Below, in pieces: positions 46,860-58,650 of a DNA stretch of 64,000 nt. How positions within the stretch are numbered: position 1 is the stretch's first letter; each line of letters opens with the position of its first letter. The stretch is taken from NCBI GenBank assembly GCA_973895155.1, contig OZ316899.1, forward strand, positions 1,736,001 to 1,800,000, in the 5' to 3' direction. The translations under genes were made by a program, and so were the position numbers. The DNA is from Marsupella aquatica (Eukaryota > Marchantiophyta). The notes beneath the pieces were generated by a model, which made no database searches, had not been told where the DNA came from, and saw only the letters and a list, made by a program, of their open reading frames with translations.

Positions 46860-47544
46860 GGTGGTGAAATATTTTAAAGGTACAAGATTGCTTGTACTTG
46901 ATATGGATGCATTTCTTTATTATCCTTGTGAGGTATCATCGAAGAGCAACAAGTCGAGATTCATCACGGTGGACAATGTTACAATATGTACAAGACCAAT
47001 TTTCCACCAGTTTATGAAATTTTGTTTTGAGAATTTTAGTGTAGGAATATGGTCACGGATGTCAATAAAAATATTGACAAAATACCTGGCAGTATTACTA
47101 AGCGACAGTGAAAGGAGTACCCTCAGGTTTTCCTTTGGGAAAGAAAAATTATCGAGAATCGGTCTCAATGCGAACCAAGACTTTGTTTATTTGAAACTAC
47201 TTGAAACTGTGTACCTTAAGATGCCACATGTAATTAGAGAAAATGTGACACTTTTAGATTTGCCAGATAATACATTCTGCAACCCTTTTTGGTCATCTTT
47301 ATATCCTTCTCCATATCATGGAGATGAAGATGATACATTTTTGAGAACTCAACTTATTCCTTATCTTTCTCGATTTTACGAGTTTGACAATTTGTTTCAT
47401 TATATTGAAGACTATTATCCAGATTGGTCCCTACAGTCTTTACATCTAGCTTGGGAGACAAATAAGAAGAAATGGAAATCTTGTCCGGTATTTCAAAGGA
47501 AGGGAAACGTAGATCATGTCACAAAATTTAGAGCCCATACTTAG
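46860..47544 (+). CDS. FCP1/NIF-like phosphatase-domain protein, probably inactive
   Basis: The reading frame follows a plausible acceptor (TTTGGTACAG, 46860). LLVLDMDAFLYYPC corresponds to the DxDx(T/V) catalytic motif of FCP1-type phosphatases with the T/V position changed to F. FENFSVGIWSRM matches the second motif region. LLDLPDNTFCNP then YPSPYHGDEDD matches the C-terminal D-D-x-P-x-x-x-x-x-N-P region with one Asp lost. FCP1-domain enzymes dephosphorylate RNA polymerase II tails and other proteins. At ~228 residues the length fits a bare domain. The frame is open to TAG 47542-47544. It lies directly after the C48 protease and may be its 3' exon or a separate gene. Loss of key residues makes catalysis doubtful. 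Confidence 0.55.
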
Positions 47545-48290
47545 TTACAAGTAGAAAGTAGCTTACTTTATAGAGGAGTGGATTTTAGTTCCCTCTTAGA
47601 TGCACAATGTACTATTTGATTAAAATAAAGTAATATTTTGACTATTTTTGTAATTATCTCAAATCTATGTTCGTTTCAATTCTGTCTTGTTCAGTATCTG
47701 TGGTAGTAAATTGGTTATTACATTTGTTGCACCAAATTGAATGTGTGTGCACAAAGAAAGTAACATTTAAACATGAGTGTGATAAAAGAGGTTGCATTGA
47801 TCATTTAAGCGACAAGTTTACTAATTGTCGGGCACATAAACACAAAACAACCAATTGAGGTATATTCCCTAATTATCCCTTGGACTTCCCCGGATCCTTC
47901 CCGCACTCCCGAAGAGCTCCTGAACGGCTCCTGACCCTCCCCCGATCTTGGCCCAGACTGCTCCCAAACCCATGCCGGCGAGGAAAACTCCCGAATAAGG
48001 TTGCCTGCTTGACGTTTCTGAGGATGTTTTTTGCACAATTTCATGCCTGGGCAAGGTCCAACCAGGATTCAATATCTTTAATTAGCACGAATCTGACTAA
48101 ATCTTATGCCCAGAAATGATATTTTGAAGCTTTTCGGGACTGCTACCAAAAGACTGAAATGAAAGTTAAGTAAATTGTTGTTTATAATTATATTAAATCA
48201 AATTAAATATAAATATAATATATAAATGCATTTGAGAATTTCTGGAAATAAAACATTACACTATTGTTTAAATTAGTGTTACATGGACTT
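47545..48290. other. AT-rich spacer without recognised gene
   Basis: A C-rich island at 47875-47990 opens short frames on both strands. The rest is AT-rich with no motif. Confidence 0.4.
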
Positions 48291-48299
48291 TGCATCCGA

Positions 48300-51200
48300 A
48301 ATGGCTTTCTCCATCTGGTTGAACGCTCCTATGATCTTCTTGGAAAACTGTCAAACACTTGTCAAGGAGCTTAAGGGACTTTTCTCCTAAAAAACTACCT
48401 ACTACCTGCTCCATGTCATACCAGGGTCATAAAGGATTGACAAAACTTTTAAAATATGCTTGCAATATCTACTCACTCCATACATAAGTAGTTTCAACTT
48501 TCCACTTCTAGAGAAGTAGTCCCTTTGACTACTTTTGCACTCACACCCTTCCCCTCTCCTCTACTCCAAGGATCAGCAAGGGGGATCTCCACTCCAAGTT
48601 GTCACTTTAGAGTAGATTCTCACACAAACACCCAAGACCCTCAAAGTAGTTTTACCCCTCAACCTTGCCCCCTGGCCTTGGTTTGGGTCCACACATCCCC
48701 TTTGAGCTCTAGAGAAGGCTCCTCTATCTAAGGACTCTTCCTCTTGTTTCTTACTTCTTGTTAACACCACATACCAAGCAAAATACTTTCCTCCCTCAAG
48801 CTATAATCCTCTCTAAGTCTCAAAGTAGTGCTCTACCTTAACCTTGCCTCCTTGGCCTTGGTTTTGTACTAGCACATCCTCTTCAAGCTTAGACCAAGAT
48901 TACACCCTAGCATGGACTCTTCTCTTTCTCTCCTACACTTCAAATGCACTCACACTTAATGGTCACAATGAATATTGGCAAGTCTCCTTCTATTGCATCA
49001 TCTTTACAACAAAAATTTACTACATATTCTCCACACTAAGCATGGACCACCTCTCCCTTCTCAAGCTTAGCCCTACCTTGGCAAGGTAGAGATTCCACTT
49101 AAGAGATGAGACTCCCGGTCCCTAACAAAGGAAAACTCCTCCTTTTATACTATTCTCCTTCCACACTACACCTCCTGGGGTCCAACTATACCTCCCCCAA
49201 GTCCTCCTAACACACAAAGTCCAACTCTATAATTCATAGTCCACCCTACTACTTGCTATTTTGCCTCCTTCCAAGCCCTGGAATATGCCACACATGAGAT
49301 GCATCCTTTGACCTCAAAATCTGCTCCCACTTATGGTCCTCCTCACCAGCTTTCCAGCCCACTTGAAAGCTTGCAAAAAGAGTGAGTGAGTCTCAAGTTT
49401 TACCTAGTCAAAGTTGGCCTTATTTTACTTGTAACCCTTTTACTACCCTAAGTAAACTACCCCCTATACTTACTTCTCTTAACTTGATCGCCTTACACCT
49501 TTGACCAAAGGTAAGTTCCCTTCCCTAGAGCCTAACTAAAGTGGTATGGGTGCGAGAAAAGTCAGTCCATAAATCTGGTGTTCATTCCGCTATGTCGGCT
49601 CCGGTTTGCAAGCTATCGGGACCCCCTTGTGGTCTTGGCTAAAAATATATTTGGGTGGTTCTTTTTCGGGGTTTCCAACTTCACCAAGGGGTGCCTTACC
49701 TTCTCCTAACTCAGCACAAAAACAATTGGACCCCAACGGATACCCCTAGCCAAAGTTATGCCCATTCTTCCAAGGCTTGTTTTTGGTGTAAAGCGAGTGT
49801 AAGTGGCGACCCGATTACACTTACTCTTTACACGCCCCTTATGGAGATTCCAGGTGTCACCAGGGGAGAGTACTCTCATTACACTCACATTTCTTATGAA
49901 GAATTTGATAAGGACATCAATTTTCACAGCCATTTTCCTCTCTCTTGAATGCAATCTGAAACGACAGCATTCTCTATTGGATTCAAATGGCAGCAGGTCA
50001 ATCGACAGCTCAACCAGGTTTGCAGCAGCCTTCTCAGTCCACCTCCATAGCTATCCAGCCTTGCAAGTGATTCAAAATTGCAGCTGAATTTTGCAGCAGC
50101 CATAGCCCACCAATTTGCAGCTAGCCCTCTTAATTTCCTTGCAGCTGGTCCTTTTGCTACTACATTCAATCAATTTGCTAGTAGCCTAGCTCTATTCTCC
50201 AGCAGCCAGCCATAGCTAACCCTTCTCAACTTTGTAGCTAGCAGAGCAACAACACTATTGAGCTTGCAGCATACTTACTAATCAGCCAACACTCAACATC
50301 TCGTGCTTGAAGCTAACCCTTCTAATTTTGGTGCAGCAATCAGTCTGATCAGCTACCAGCCTTTCAATTTCGTAGCCCACCATAGCTCACAGTCAGCCAG
50401 CCATCTCTTGATCAGTAGCAGCCTATTTCTCCATAGCAAGCAACTCTAATCCAATCAGCAGCAGCCTATTTCTCCATAGCGAGCAACTCTATTCCAATCA
50501 GCAGCATCGAGGCAGCCAGCCAATTCTGATCAGCATCCCATGCCTGAAGCTATAGCAGCTCAATTCAATTTTGTAGCTGCCTCTTGATCCCAATTCGAAG
50601 CAAACATCTCATGTATTGACCCTTATGGTGTTCCTGACCTTGTGCTTGAGTCTCCCCGGCCTCGTGCTTAAGTCGTGGTCGCCGCCGACGCGGTTGACTC
50701 TTAGAAAAAAAATTGGATTTTTTTGTTGGAAAAACAGTATTTACATGCTGTTTTGGACCGCCCCCAAAAATCACACATGAGTCCAAAATTATTTTTGAGT
50801 AGATCTACAGATTCTATAGACATAGGACTATGTCCTGGTTTACTAATATCTACACAAAACCTTATAAACGATTTTCTAAAATTAGGTAAATATGGTTAAT
50901 TCTTATGTTTTTCAAAATTCTTCTAAACTTTGAGATGCTCCTTGAAAGTAACCAAAGGTAATCAAGTTCTCCCACAAGTTTCCAGGGATAGAGTGGACCA
51001 TATTTAACCTACTTTCCAACTTGGAACCCCTATCTTTTCCCATCAACTATTTTTCCCAAGACCCGCTATTTTATTAATTTAAGTCTCACCGAAACACAAG
51101 GAAACCCTAGGTTGAGACCCCACTTGACGTCATACTTCTCAGGAGTGCTCTAAGGACCTCCTAGCACCTATAAGAAAAATCTTTAACCAAAACTAAGACT

Positions 51201-51473
51201 TCAAGTGTCGGGTCATTTCTCCAGCTCGGAATAGTCGCCTATTCTAACTAAGGACAAAACATTGTATGCCCCACCATATAGACCTTTCTTATCCCTTGTC
51301 ACTTGCTTACAACTTATTAACCTTCCATTCCACTATCTTTCCTATTCTACCTACTTAAGTTCCTAAAACCTAGTTACTCCGATAGCACTTAAAACAACTT
51401 TCTTACTATTCCTTGTTCAAAAAGTTAAAGAATGGCAAGTTTCTTACATAAACCTATATCGAGCCATTCCACA
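48300..51473 (-). repeat. Probable long 3' LTR (and flank) of the truncated gypsy element
   Basis: On the minus strand, downstream of the integrase, AAGTAGGGGGCTA (51484-51472) is a polypurine-like tract leading to TGTGGAATGG at 51473, a likely LTR start. A TATA box reading TATAAAAGGAGG on the minus strand lies at about 49149-49138. The far end of the LTR was not determined, and no second LTR remains for comparison, so the left limit is a rough guess. Short internal duplications, such as CATAGC and AGCAACTCTA with AATCAGCAGC at 50431-50505, occur in an AGC-rich part (49975-50580). No ORF is supported. Confidence 0.35.
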
Positions 51474-51536
51474 TAGCCCCCTACTTAAGTGTGCAACGTC
51501 CCCGCAAACACACTCATTCCTGATTATAATATCGCT

Positions 51537-54500
51537 TCAATCGATCATGGTGGACTCTAGTAGGGAACATCCTTCAAGAGTAGCAAGCTGAATTGACCCA
51601 TTAGCATAAACTTGGTGAACGACATAAGGACCCAACCATCGAGTATGCAACTTGCCTGGAAAATGAGCATACCTACTATCATAGAGTAATACCAACTGTC
51701 CAGCAAGTAAAGAAGTCGACTTCTTCAACTTCTTGTCATGATGTTGCTTCACTTGAGCTTGCTTCTTCTTCACTTGCTTACTTGCTTCCTCCCTGATTTC
51801 TTCCAACTCCTCCAGCTGGTAAGCTCTCTCCATCAAACTCTGGTCAGCCTCCATTCTCTCCTCCACACTCACCCTCAAAGTAGGCACTTCAAACTCAACA
51901 GGTACAAGTGAGTGTTGTCCAAATACTAGGTAGAAAGGACTATGGCCAGTTGTGGTCTTGAAAGCAAGGTTGTAGGAGTACACAGCTGAGTATAATTTGT
52001 CATCCCAATCAGTCTTGTGTGCCGTCACAATTTTGTTCAAGATCTTGCCAATGATGCCATTAGCTCTCTCCATTAATCCATTTGCCTTGGGGTGATAGGG
52101 AGTGGTCTTCCTATGCTTAATCAAGTACTATGAGCTCCTCCACAACCTCATTCAAGAAGTGAGTCCCCCTATCACTAACCAATTCGAGAGGTGGCCCAAA
52201 TCTGGTAAAATTCTGCTAATACATGAACCTTGATACTGTCAGAGCATTGTCCAGCCTTGCTTGTTGGTCTTGCCTCTACCCACTTAGTAGCATAATCAGT
52301 TGCAAGAAGGATGTATCGATTCCTTCTAGACCTGGTCACAGGAGTGATGGGACCTATGAAATCTATACCCCATTTCTCAAAAGGTGCAAGAGGTAAAATG
52401 GTGGTAAGAGGGTGATGCCTGGAGTGAGCTGGTTTACCTGTCCTTTGGCAAGGGTCACATCCCCTCACAAAAAGAATTACATCTTTATGAAGTGTTGGCC
52501 ACCAATACCTTGCATCAAGGATCTTCCTTGCTGTTGTTGCACTTGCATAATGGCCACCAGCCTCCTCCTCATACATAGCTCTCATCACAATGGAGATTTC
52601 CTTCTTCTCCAAACACCTCCTTAGTCTCCCATCAACTCCTTCCTTGTGAAGGACACCCTTCACCAATAAGTAGGGTCTGACTTTTTGCAGGAAAACAGCA
52701 GCCTCCTCTTGGTTCAAATCTCTTGGTAGCCGGGTTGTGAGAAGAAATTGGATGATATCCAAGTACCATGTATCCCCTCCACTTCCCACATGAATGAGGT
52801 CTTCATCTGGAAACTGATCATCCACCTCCTTCAACTCCTCTTCTCCTTCAATCCTTGAGAAGAAGTCTGCATTCCCATGCTTCTTACCAGGCCTGACCCT
52901 CACCTCATAATCAAACTCTTGGAGCAACAAGGTTCACCTTGCCACTCTACCAGTTACATCAGGTTTATTCACCACATACTTGAGAGCATTGTGATCAGTA
53001 TGGAAGACCACCTTATAGCCCAACAAGTAGTGCCTAAACTTCTTACAAGAGTAGATGATGCCTAGAGCTTCTCTATCGGTTGGTGAGTAATTCTTTTCAG
53101 CTGGTGCTAAAAGTCTACTTGCAAAGTAGATAGGGTGATCCTTATTCTGGTCATCAAGTTGACTGAGCACCACACCAATACAAAAACCAGACACATCCAT
53201 ATACACATGGAATTCTCTACTAACTCCAATCAGGTGCTATCAAGATAGGAGCTTCAACCAACCTGTTCTTCAACTCCTGGAAACTTGCTAGCCTCTCAAC
53301 TGAGGGTTCGACCTCAGCCCCCTTCTTAAGCATGCTGGTTAGGGGTAAAGCTACTTTAGCAAAGTCCTTAATGAAGCTTCTATAGTAGTTTAAACATCCC
53401 AAGAATCCCCTCAACTCTGTTCCTGAAGTTGGAAATTGGACAGCCACCCAAACAGCCACCTTTTCTTGATCCACCTTGATGCCTTTCTTGGATACCTTGT
53501 GACCAAGTAGTATCCCTTCTTCCACGCCAAAGAAGCACTTCCCTGGGTGAAGCTTCAAACCAACTTCCCTACATCTTTGGAAGGTCATCCTGAAATGTCA
53601 ACATGGTCCTTCCTCCTTCCAAAAACAACAAAGTCATCTATGAATACTTCCAAGAACTTTCTCAAGTAGTCATGAAAGATATTCATCATCAACCTTTGGA
53701 ACATACCAGGGACATTACAAAGACCAAAAGGCATCCTCCAAAAGGCATAAATCCCCCACTCAGTGGTAAAGGCTGTCTTCAACTGGTCCTCCTTCCTTAT
53801 CCAAATCTGGTTGTAAGCTGAGTACCCATCTAGGAAGCTATACACTTCCCAACCAGCTATTAAGTCAAGTTCCATATCAGTAAATGGAATGGGATAGTGG
53901 TCCTTCTTAGTGGCCTCATTGAGTTTCCTAAAGTCTTGGCAAACTTGGATCTTAGGCTTACATCCAAGCCTGGTTTCTTTGGTACAATGACAATTGGGGA
54001 AACCCACTCACTATTTAACACAGGATAGATGAAACCTGCTTCCAACAATTTGTCTATCTCTTCTTTCACCATCAAGTAGTACTTGGGATTCATCCTATAT
54101 TGCCTTTGTCTCACGGGTGAAGCTCCTAGCATCAAGTCAATTCTATGCTCACCAAGTTCAGGGTTTACACCAGTAAGATCCAAGTGACTCCAAGCAAACA
54201 CATCCACATATTCACCTAGCAAATCTTGGATAGTTTTCTCTTCACCTGATCCCAAGGCATTTCCCAAGTTGAAGGTCTTGTCTTGCTGCACAAAGATGGT
54301 TCTGTACTGCTCAGCTCGAATCACCTCTATCTTGTTCCTCATTGTGGAGTCAAAAGTGCCTTCAAGTTGTGCCAATCTCATGCCTCCATAGACTGGTGCA
54401 TTTTCAGCACTTAACTCCTCTTTCTCCTTGCTTGAATGCTGGTCTTCCTGAGTCTCATCCTCCTCTAAGTTTGCAGCCCCCAATTGGTCCTCCAGCTCCT

Positions 54501-54687
54501 TTATCTTGAGCTTCAACAAGGCCAAGTGTTTAGCCTTCACCCTCTGGTCATGAACCCCCTTCTTAATCTCAACTTGGGGAGCACCCTTGCTGGTCTGATC
54601 AGCCTCCTGAGCCACTGTGATAGTGTCTTCTTTGTTGTTCTCCTTGGATGAGGTGGCAGCCTGCTTCACCTCCTCTAGACTGGTCAC
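51537..54687 (-). pseudogene. Gypsy pol fragment: reverse transcriptase, RNase H, integrase
   Basis: 54687-53860 holds an E/K-rich linker, then NSEWVSPIVIVPKK. 54007-53585 has QVCQDFRKLN, MPFGLCNVPGMFQR and FIDDFVVFG (the Y/F-x-D-D active site). 53588-53220 has KCFFGVEEGILLGHKVSK. 53206-52934 is RNase H with THREAL-like DREALGIIYSCKKFRHYL and FHTDHNAL. 52930-52175 completes it and has the integrase HHCC (GGHYA...CDPCQ) plus WGIDFIGP. 52124-51537 has YHPKANGLMERANG (integrase Glu) and the C-terminal LARGE-type LAGQLVLLYDSRYA region. Frameshifts lie near 53970, 53590 and 52150, with stops near 53217 and 52932; the latter is TGA at a likely Trp. The enzyme copies element RNA and inserts the DNA. 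Confidence 0.9.
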
Positions 54688-54701
54688 TTCACTGATACTA
54701 G
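51537..54701 (-). mobile_element. Ty3/gypsy retrotransposon, 5'-truncated
   Basis: The minus-strand fragments give the gypsy order of reverse transcriptase, RNase H, integrase. Gag and protease are missing: the homology stops at 54701, exactly where the tandem unit of the neighbouring ORF family begins (54702). Several stops and frameshifts show it is inactive. Only the 3' LTR side remains. Confidence 0.85.
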
Positions 54702-57700
54702 TGTGATGCCTAGCCAGGACTCACTAGGCCAGTTTAAATGATAAAATAAGGAGTAAACCCTGGAAACACATTAGTATAGTAGCAAAAAGATGGAAAATAT
54801 AAACAATTAAGGGTGGCAATGGAACCCGAGCCGAGGCTGGAAGTAAAAACGTCGGGGGAGGGAACATGATTAGGGTTAGGGCGCGCTAAGTGCCGGCGGC
54901 TATAGGTAACTAACGGGAAGAAAGACCAGTCAGGGAGGGGTAAGGATTGATCGCAAGGAATGGTGGCTCATTTGCAAGCACGAACTAAGCAGATGACTAC
55001 GGGAGGCCAACTACTGTCCGCTGCTCAGGCAAGCACTCGGGGTGGAAGCAGATAGTGACAATCAACTCAAGAAGGGTATGAGCAACGTCAATCAAGCTGC
55101 TCATTTTTGGGGATGCCTGTTAGAACGGGCAACTGAGTACATTGGGACCTACAAGGACGAAGAATTGGAGAGAGCCGCTTGAGAATGGCAGGAGCTCGCT
55201 CGACTGTGGGAGCTGCAGAAGTTTGCCTTCTTAGGAGGAGAACTCATCACGGCTGAATTCCTGTGGACGCCTACTGCCGACAAACTCGACGATCTTCTGT
55301 TTTGTGAAGACAGAATAGTCGGCATCTGGGAAGCCATCAACCGCTGCAATGACATACACTGGGAGTTGAAGGGTAGCACGGAGGGGTGGACGAAGGCAAC
55401 CGTGCTAGGAGAAACATCCACGGCAGCCGCTATGAAGAGGAAAGGGAACATCAATGAAGAGACCACCCCTGCAAAGAGAACAAGGTTGGCGGCACCAAGG
55501 AAGCCAGCCAAGCAAGGGAGCAGGAGGCAGGAAGAAGCCAAAGAAGAGGAGGTCGACCCCATCAATGCCGTTCCGACAAGAGATGACACCTGGAAAGGCT
55601 GGGCGGCAACCCTCCCCGAGGAAGTGCAATTACACTTTGCACGTGAAGAGGATGCATGCTTTACGGCTATGCAGACTCGGAAGTACCAAGGCTTCATGGC
55701 CGGATCCGGCCTGGAAGCCTTTGTGAAGTTACCATGGCTGAAGCCGGAGGTGCCGGATTCAGACTTATTAGAATTTGTGGGATCCTGGGAGCCCGAGTCC
55801 AATTCCACAAGGGTGTATGGGAAGGATTTCTATCTCACTCCTCGAGTAATTGCCGAAGTGTTTGGCTTGCCGATGGGCAATAAGACCAAAGTTGATACCA
55901 GGAAGACCTTGCCTGACAAGGAGTTCTGGTCATTCCCAGGGCCATCAACAAAGAATGGCTTCTTCCAGAACACCTACACTAACCCGCACATTGGGGAGAT
56001 GATCAATTTCTTGCGGGTAACCATGCATTGCAACTTGCTGAGGCCAAAGATCAGCAAGGCACAGGTTTACCTGGCGGAGAGGCCAGACCCCAGTCGGGAC
56101 TACAACGGATACCTCCTCACCCAATTGAAGAAAATCTTGAAGGAGGAACAGCAGACGATCGGCAAGGGAAGCGTGTCCCGGCTTGGCTATCATATGCCGC
56201 TGTTGTGCCGGTATGCCCGAAGTCAGATATTTTCCCCGGTACTTCCCCTGCAGGCAAGAGCACCAGAGGAGGTTCCGGAATAGAGGTCGGCAACAGAGAA
56301 ACCGACCCAGCCCGACAGTCCTACAATCAAGTAGGTGTTTAGGCTGAGGAAGGAAGACTTGCCGATGCAGCAACAGGCATGCAGAACCTGCTGAAATTGC
56401 TGGAGAAGGAAAGGAGAACGACAACGGCAACGGGACCGGTACAGAATATTGCTCCCAAAGTTGGCCTAAGCCGACTTACCAGGGAAAACCCTTTTACAGG
56501 GGCCAAGGAGAGAGGGAGGCCGGAACACGAGCCGGGAGTCCAAATGTATGTAGGAGCCTCAAGTCCCGAAGCCAAGGAGAAGCAGCCCATAGCTCCTGGT
56601 TGCGACAGAGAGAAGAAGAGATCAACCTGGAAGCCGGAGGAGGAACCACGACCTGTGATCTGTGAGGCCGTGTTCACGGAAAAACCAAGAGAGCAGCGGA
56701 GGGAGCGCGTAGTTGTGATGCCTAGCCAGGAATCACTCGGCCAGTTAAGTGGGTAAAGCAGGAGTGCACCCTAGAAACACCTTAGTATAGGGACAAAACA
56801 AGGAAAATATAAACAATTAGGGGCGACTATGGAACCCGGGCCAAGGCCGGAGGTAAGGATGCTGGGGGTGAAAACAAGATTAGGGTTAGGGCGCGCTAAG
56901 CGTCGGCGGCTAGGAAGGATCAACGGGAGGAAGGACCGGAAGAGGAGAGGGGTAAGGAGCGCTTGCAGGGAATGGTGGCTCATTTGCGAGCACAAACTAG
57001 GCAGATGACTACGGAAGGCCAACTACTGTCAGCTGCTTAGGCAAGCACTCGGGGAGAGAGTAGATACCGACGATTGACCTAAGGAGGGTATGAGCAACGT
57101 CAATCAAGCGGCACATTTCTGGGGATGCCTGTTCGAACGGGCAACTGAGTACATCAAGACTTACGAGGACGAAGAATCAGAAAGGGCAGCTCGAGAACGG
57201 CAGGAGCTTGCTCGATTGTGGGAGCTGCAGAAGACGGCTTTCTTAGGAGGCGAACTCATCAAGGCCGAGTTCTTGTGGACTCCTACTTCCAATCAGCTCG
57301 ACGATGTTCTATTTTGTGAAGATAGAGTCGTCGGCATCCGAGAAGCCATCAAACGCTGCAACAACATACACTGGGAGTTGAAGGGTAGCACGGAGGGGTG
57401 GACAAAGGCAACCGTGCTAGGAGAGACATCCACGGGAGCCGGAATGAAGAGGAAGGGAGCCGTCAATGATGAAGCCACCCCGGCAAAAAGAATGAGGTCG
57501 GCGGCACCAAAGAAGCCAGCCGAGCAGCAGAGCAGGAGGCAAGGAGAAGCCAAAGAGGAGGACGATCCCATCAATGCCATTCCAACCAGGGATGACACCT
57601 GGAAAGGCTGGGCGGCAACCCTACCAGAGGAGGTGCAACTACATTTTGCACGGGAGGAGGATGCATGCTTTACGGCCATGCAGACCAAGAAGTACCAAGG

Positions 57701-58650
57701 CTTCATGGCCAAATCCGGCTTAGAGGCCTTTGTAAGATTACCATGGCTGAAGCCGGAGGTGCCGGATTCAGACCTATTAGAATTCGTGGGGTCATGGGAA
57801 CCTGAGACCAATTCCACGAGGATATATGGGAAATGATTTCTATCTTACTCCCAAGGTGATTGCCGAAGTGTTTGGCTTGCCGATAGGCAATAAGACCAAA
57901 GTTGATACCAGGAAGACCTTGCCTGACAAGGAGTTCCGGTCGTTCCCCGGGCCATCAACGAAGAATGGCTTCTTCCGGAACACCTGCAACAACCCGCACA
58001 TAGGAGAGATGATCGACTTCTTGCGGGTGGCCATGCATTGTAACTTGCCGAGGGCAGAGATCGGCAAGGCACAGGTCTATCTGGCAGAGAGGCCAGACCC
58101 AAGCCGGGACTACAACGGGTACCTCCTCAACCAATTGAAGAAGATCTTAAAGGAGGAGCAGCAGGTAATCGGCCTGGGGAGCGTGTCGCGGCTTGGCTAT
58201 CACATGCCACTGTTGTGCCGGTATGCCAGAGGTCAGACCTTTGCCCCAGTACTTCCCCTGCAAGTAAGGGCACCTGAGGAAGCTCCAGCATCGAGGCTGG
58301 TAGCAGAGAAGCCTCAACCACCTGTTAGCCCTACGATTGAGCAGGTGTTTAGGCCAAGGAAGGAAGACTTGCCGATGCAGCAACCAAGCATGCAGAATTT
58401 GCTGAAAATGCTGGAGAAGGAAAAGACGGCACTGGCACCAGCTTCGGCAGCGGCACCAATACAGGACACTGCCCCAGAGGTCAACCTAAGCAGACTTAGA
58501 AGGGAAAACCCCTTTACCAGAAATAAGGAGAGAATCAGGCCAGAATCCAAGCCGGGTGTTCGAATGTATGTGGGAGTCTCAAGCTCTGAATCTGAGGCAG
58601 AATTGCCTGAAGCTCCTACCGGCAAAGAGGAGAGGGAGAAGCCGGAAGTC
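54702..58650 (+). repeat. Partial tandem duplication, unit about 2.0 kb
   Basis: TGTGATGCCTAGCCAGGA begins both copies, at 54702 and 56714. Similarity runs through 5' non-coding sequence (including TTAGGGTTAGGGCGCGCTAA at about 54873 and 56881) and most of the ORF. It ends near 56600 in copy 1 and 58640 in copy 2. Copy 1 is cut short exactly where copy 2 starts. Confidence 0.8.
55078..56755 (+). pseudogene. Plant-transposon ORF (PF20167-like), copy 1, truncated
   Basis: It starts MSNVNQAAHFWGCL at 55078. A TGA at 55180-55182 stands where copy 2 has CGA. The frame continues with DLLEFVGSWEPESNSTRVYG, then YLTPRVIAEVFGLP and RLGYHMPLLCRYAR, to a stop at 56281; a shifted frame runs to 56755. 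The pattern (a G-x-x-F/V-x-L/F-T/S-P-x-x-I-x-E-x-F-G-L-P core followed by a helical region) resembles the 'putative plant transposon protein' family that I recall as PF20167, commonly found as an extra ORF in LTR elements. Function is unknown. A nucleic-acid or structural role is only a guess. Confidence 0.6.

Noticed and set aside
31816-47544. The 32-47 kb block as an integrated large DNA virus
   Set aside because: Protease and FCP1-like domains do occur in such viruses, but the ORFs have spliceosomal introns and no capsid, polymerase or packaging gene is seen, so a transposon origin is simpler.
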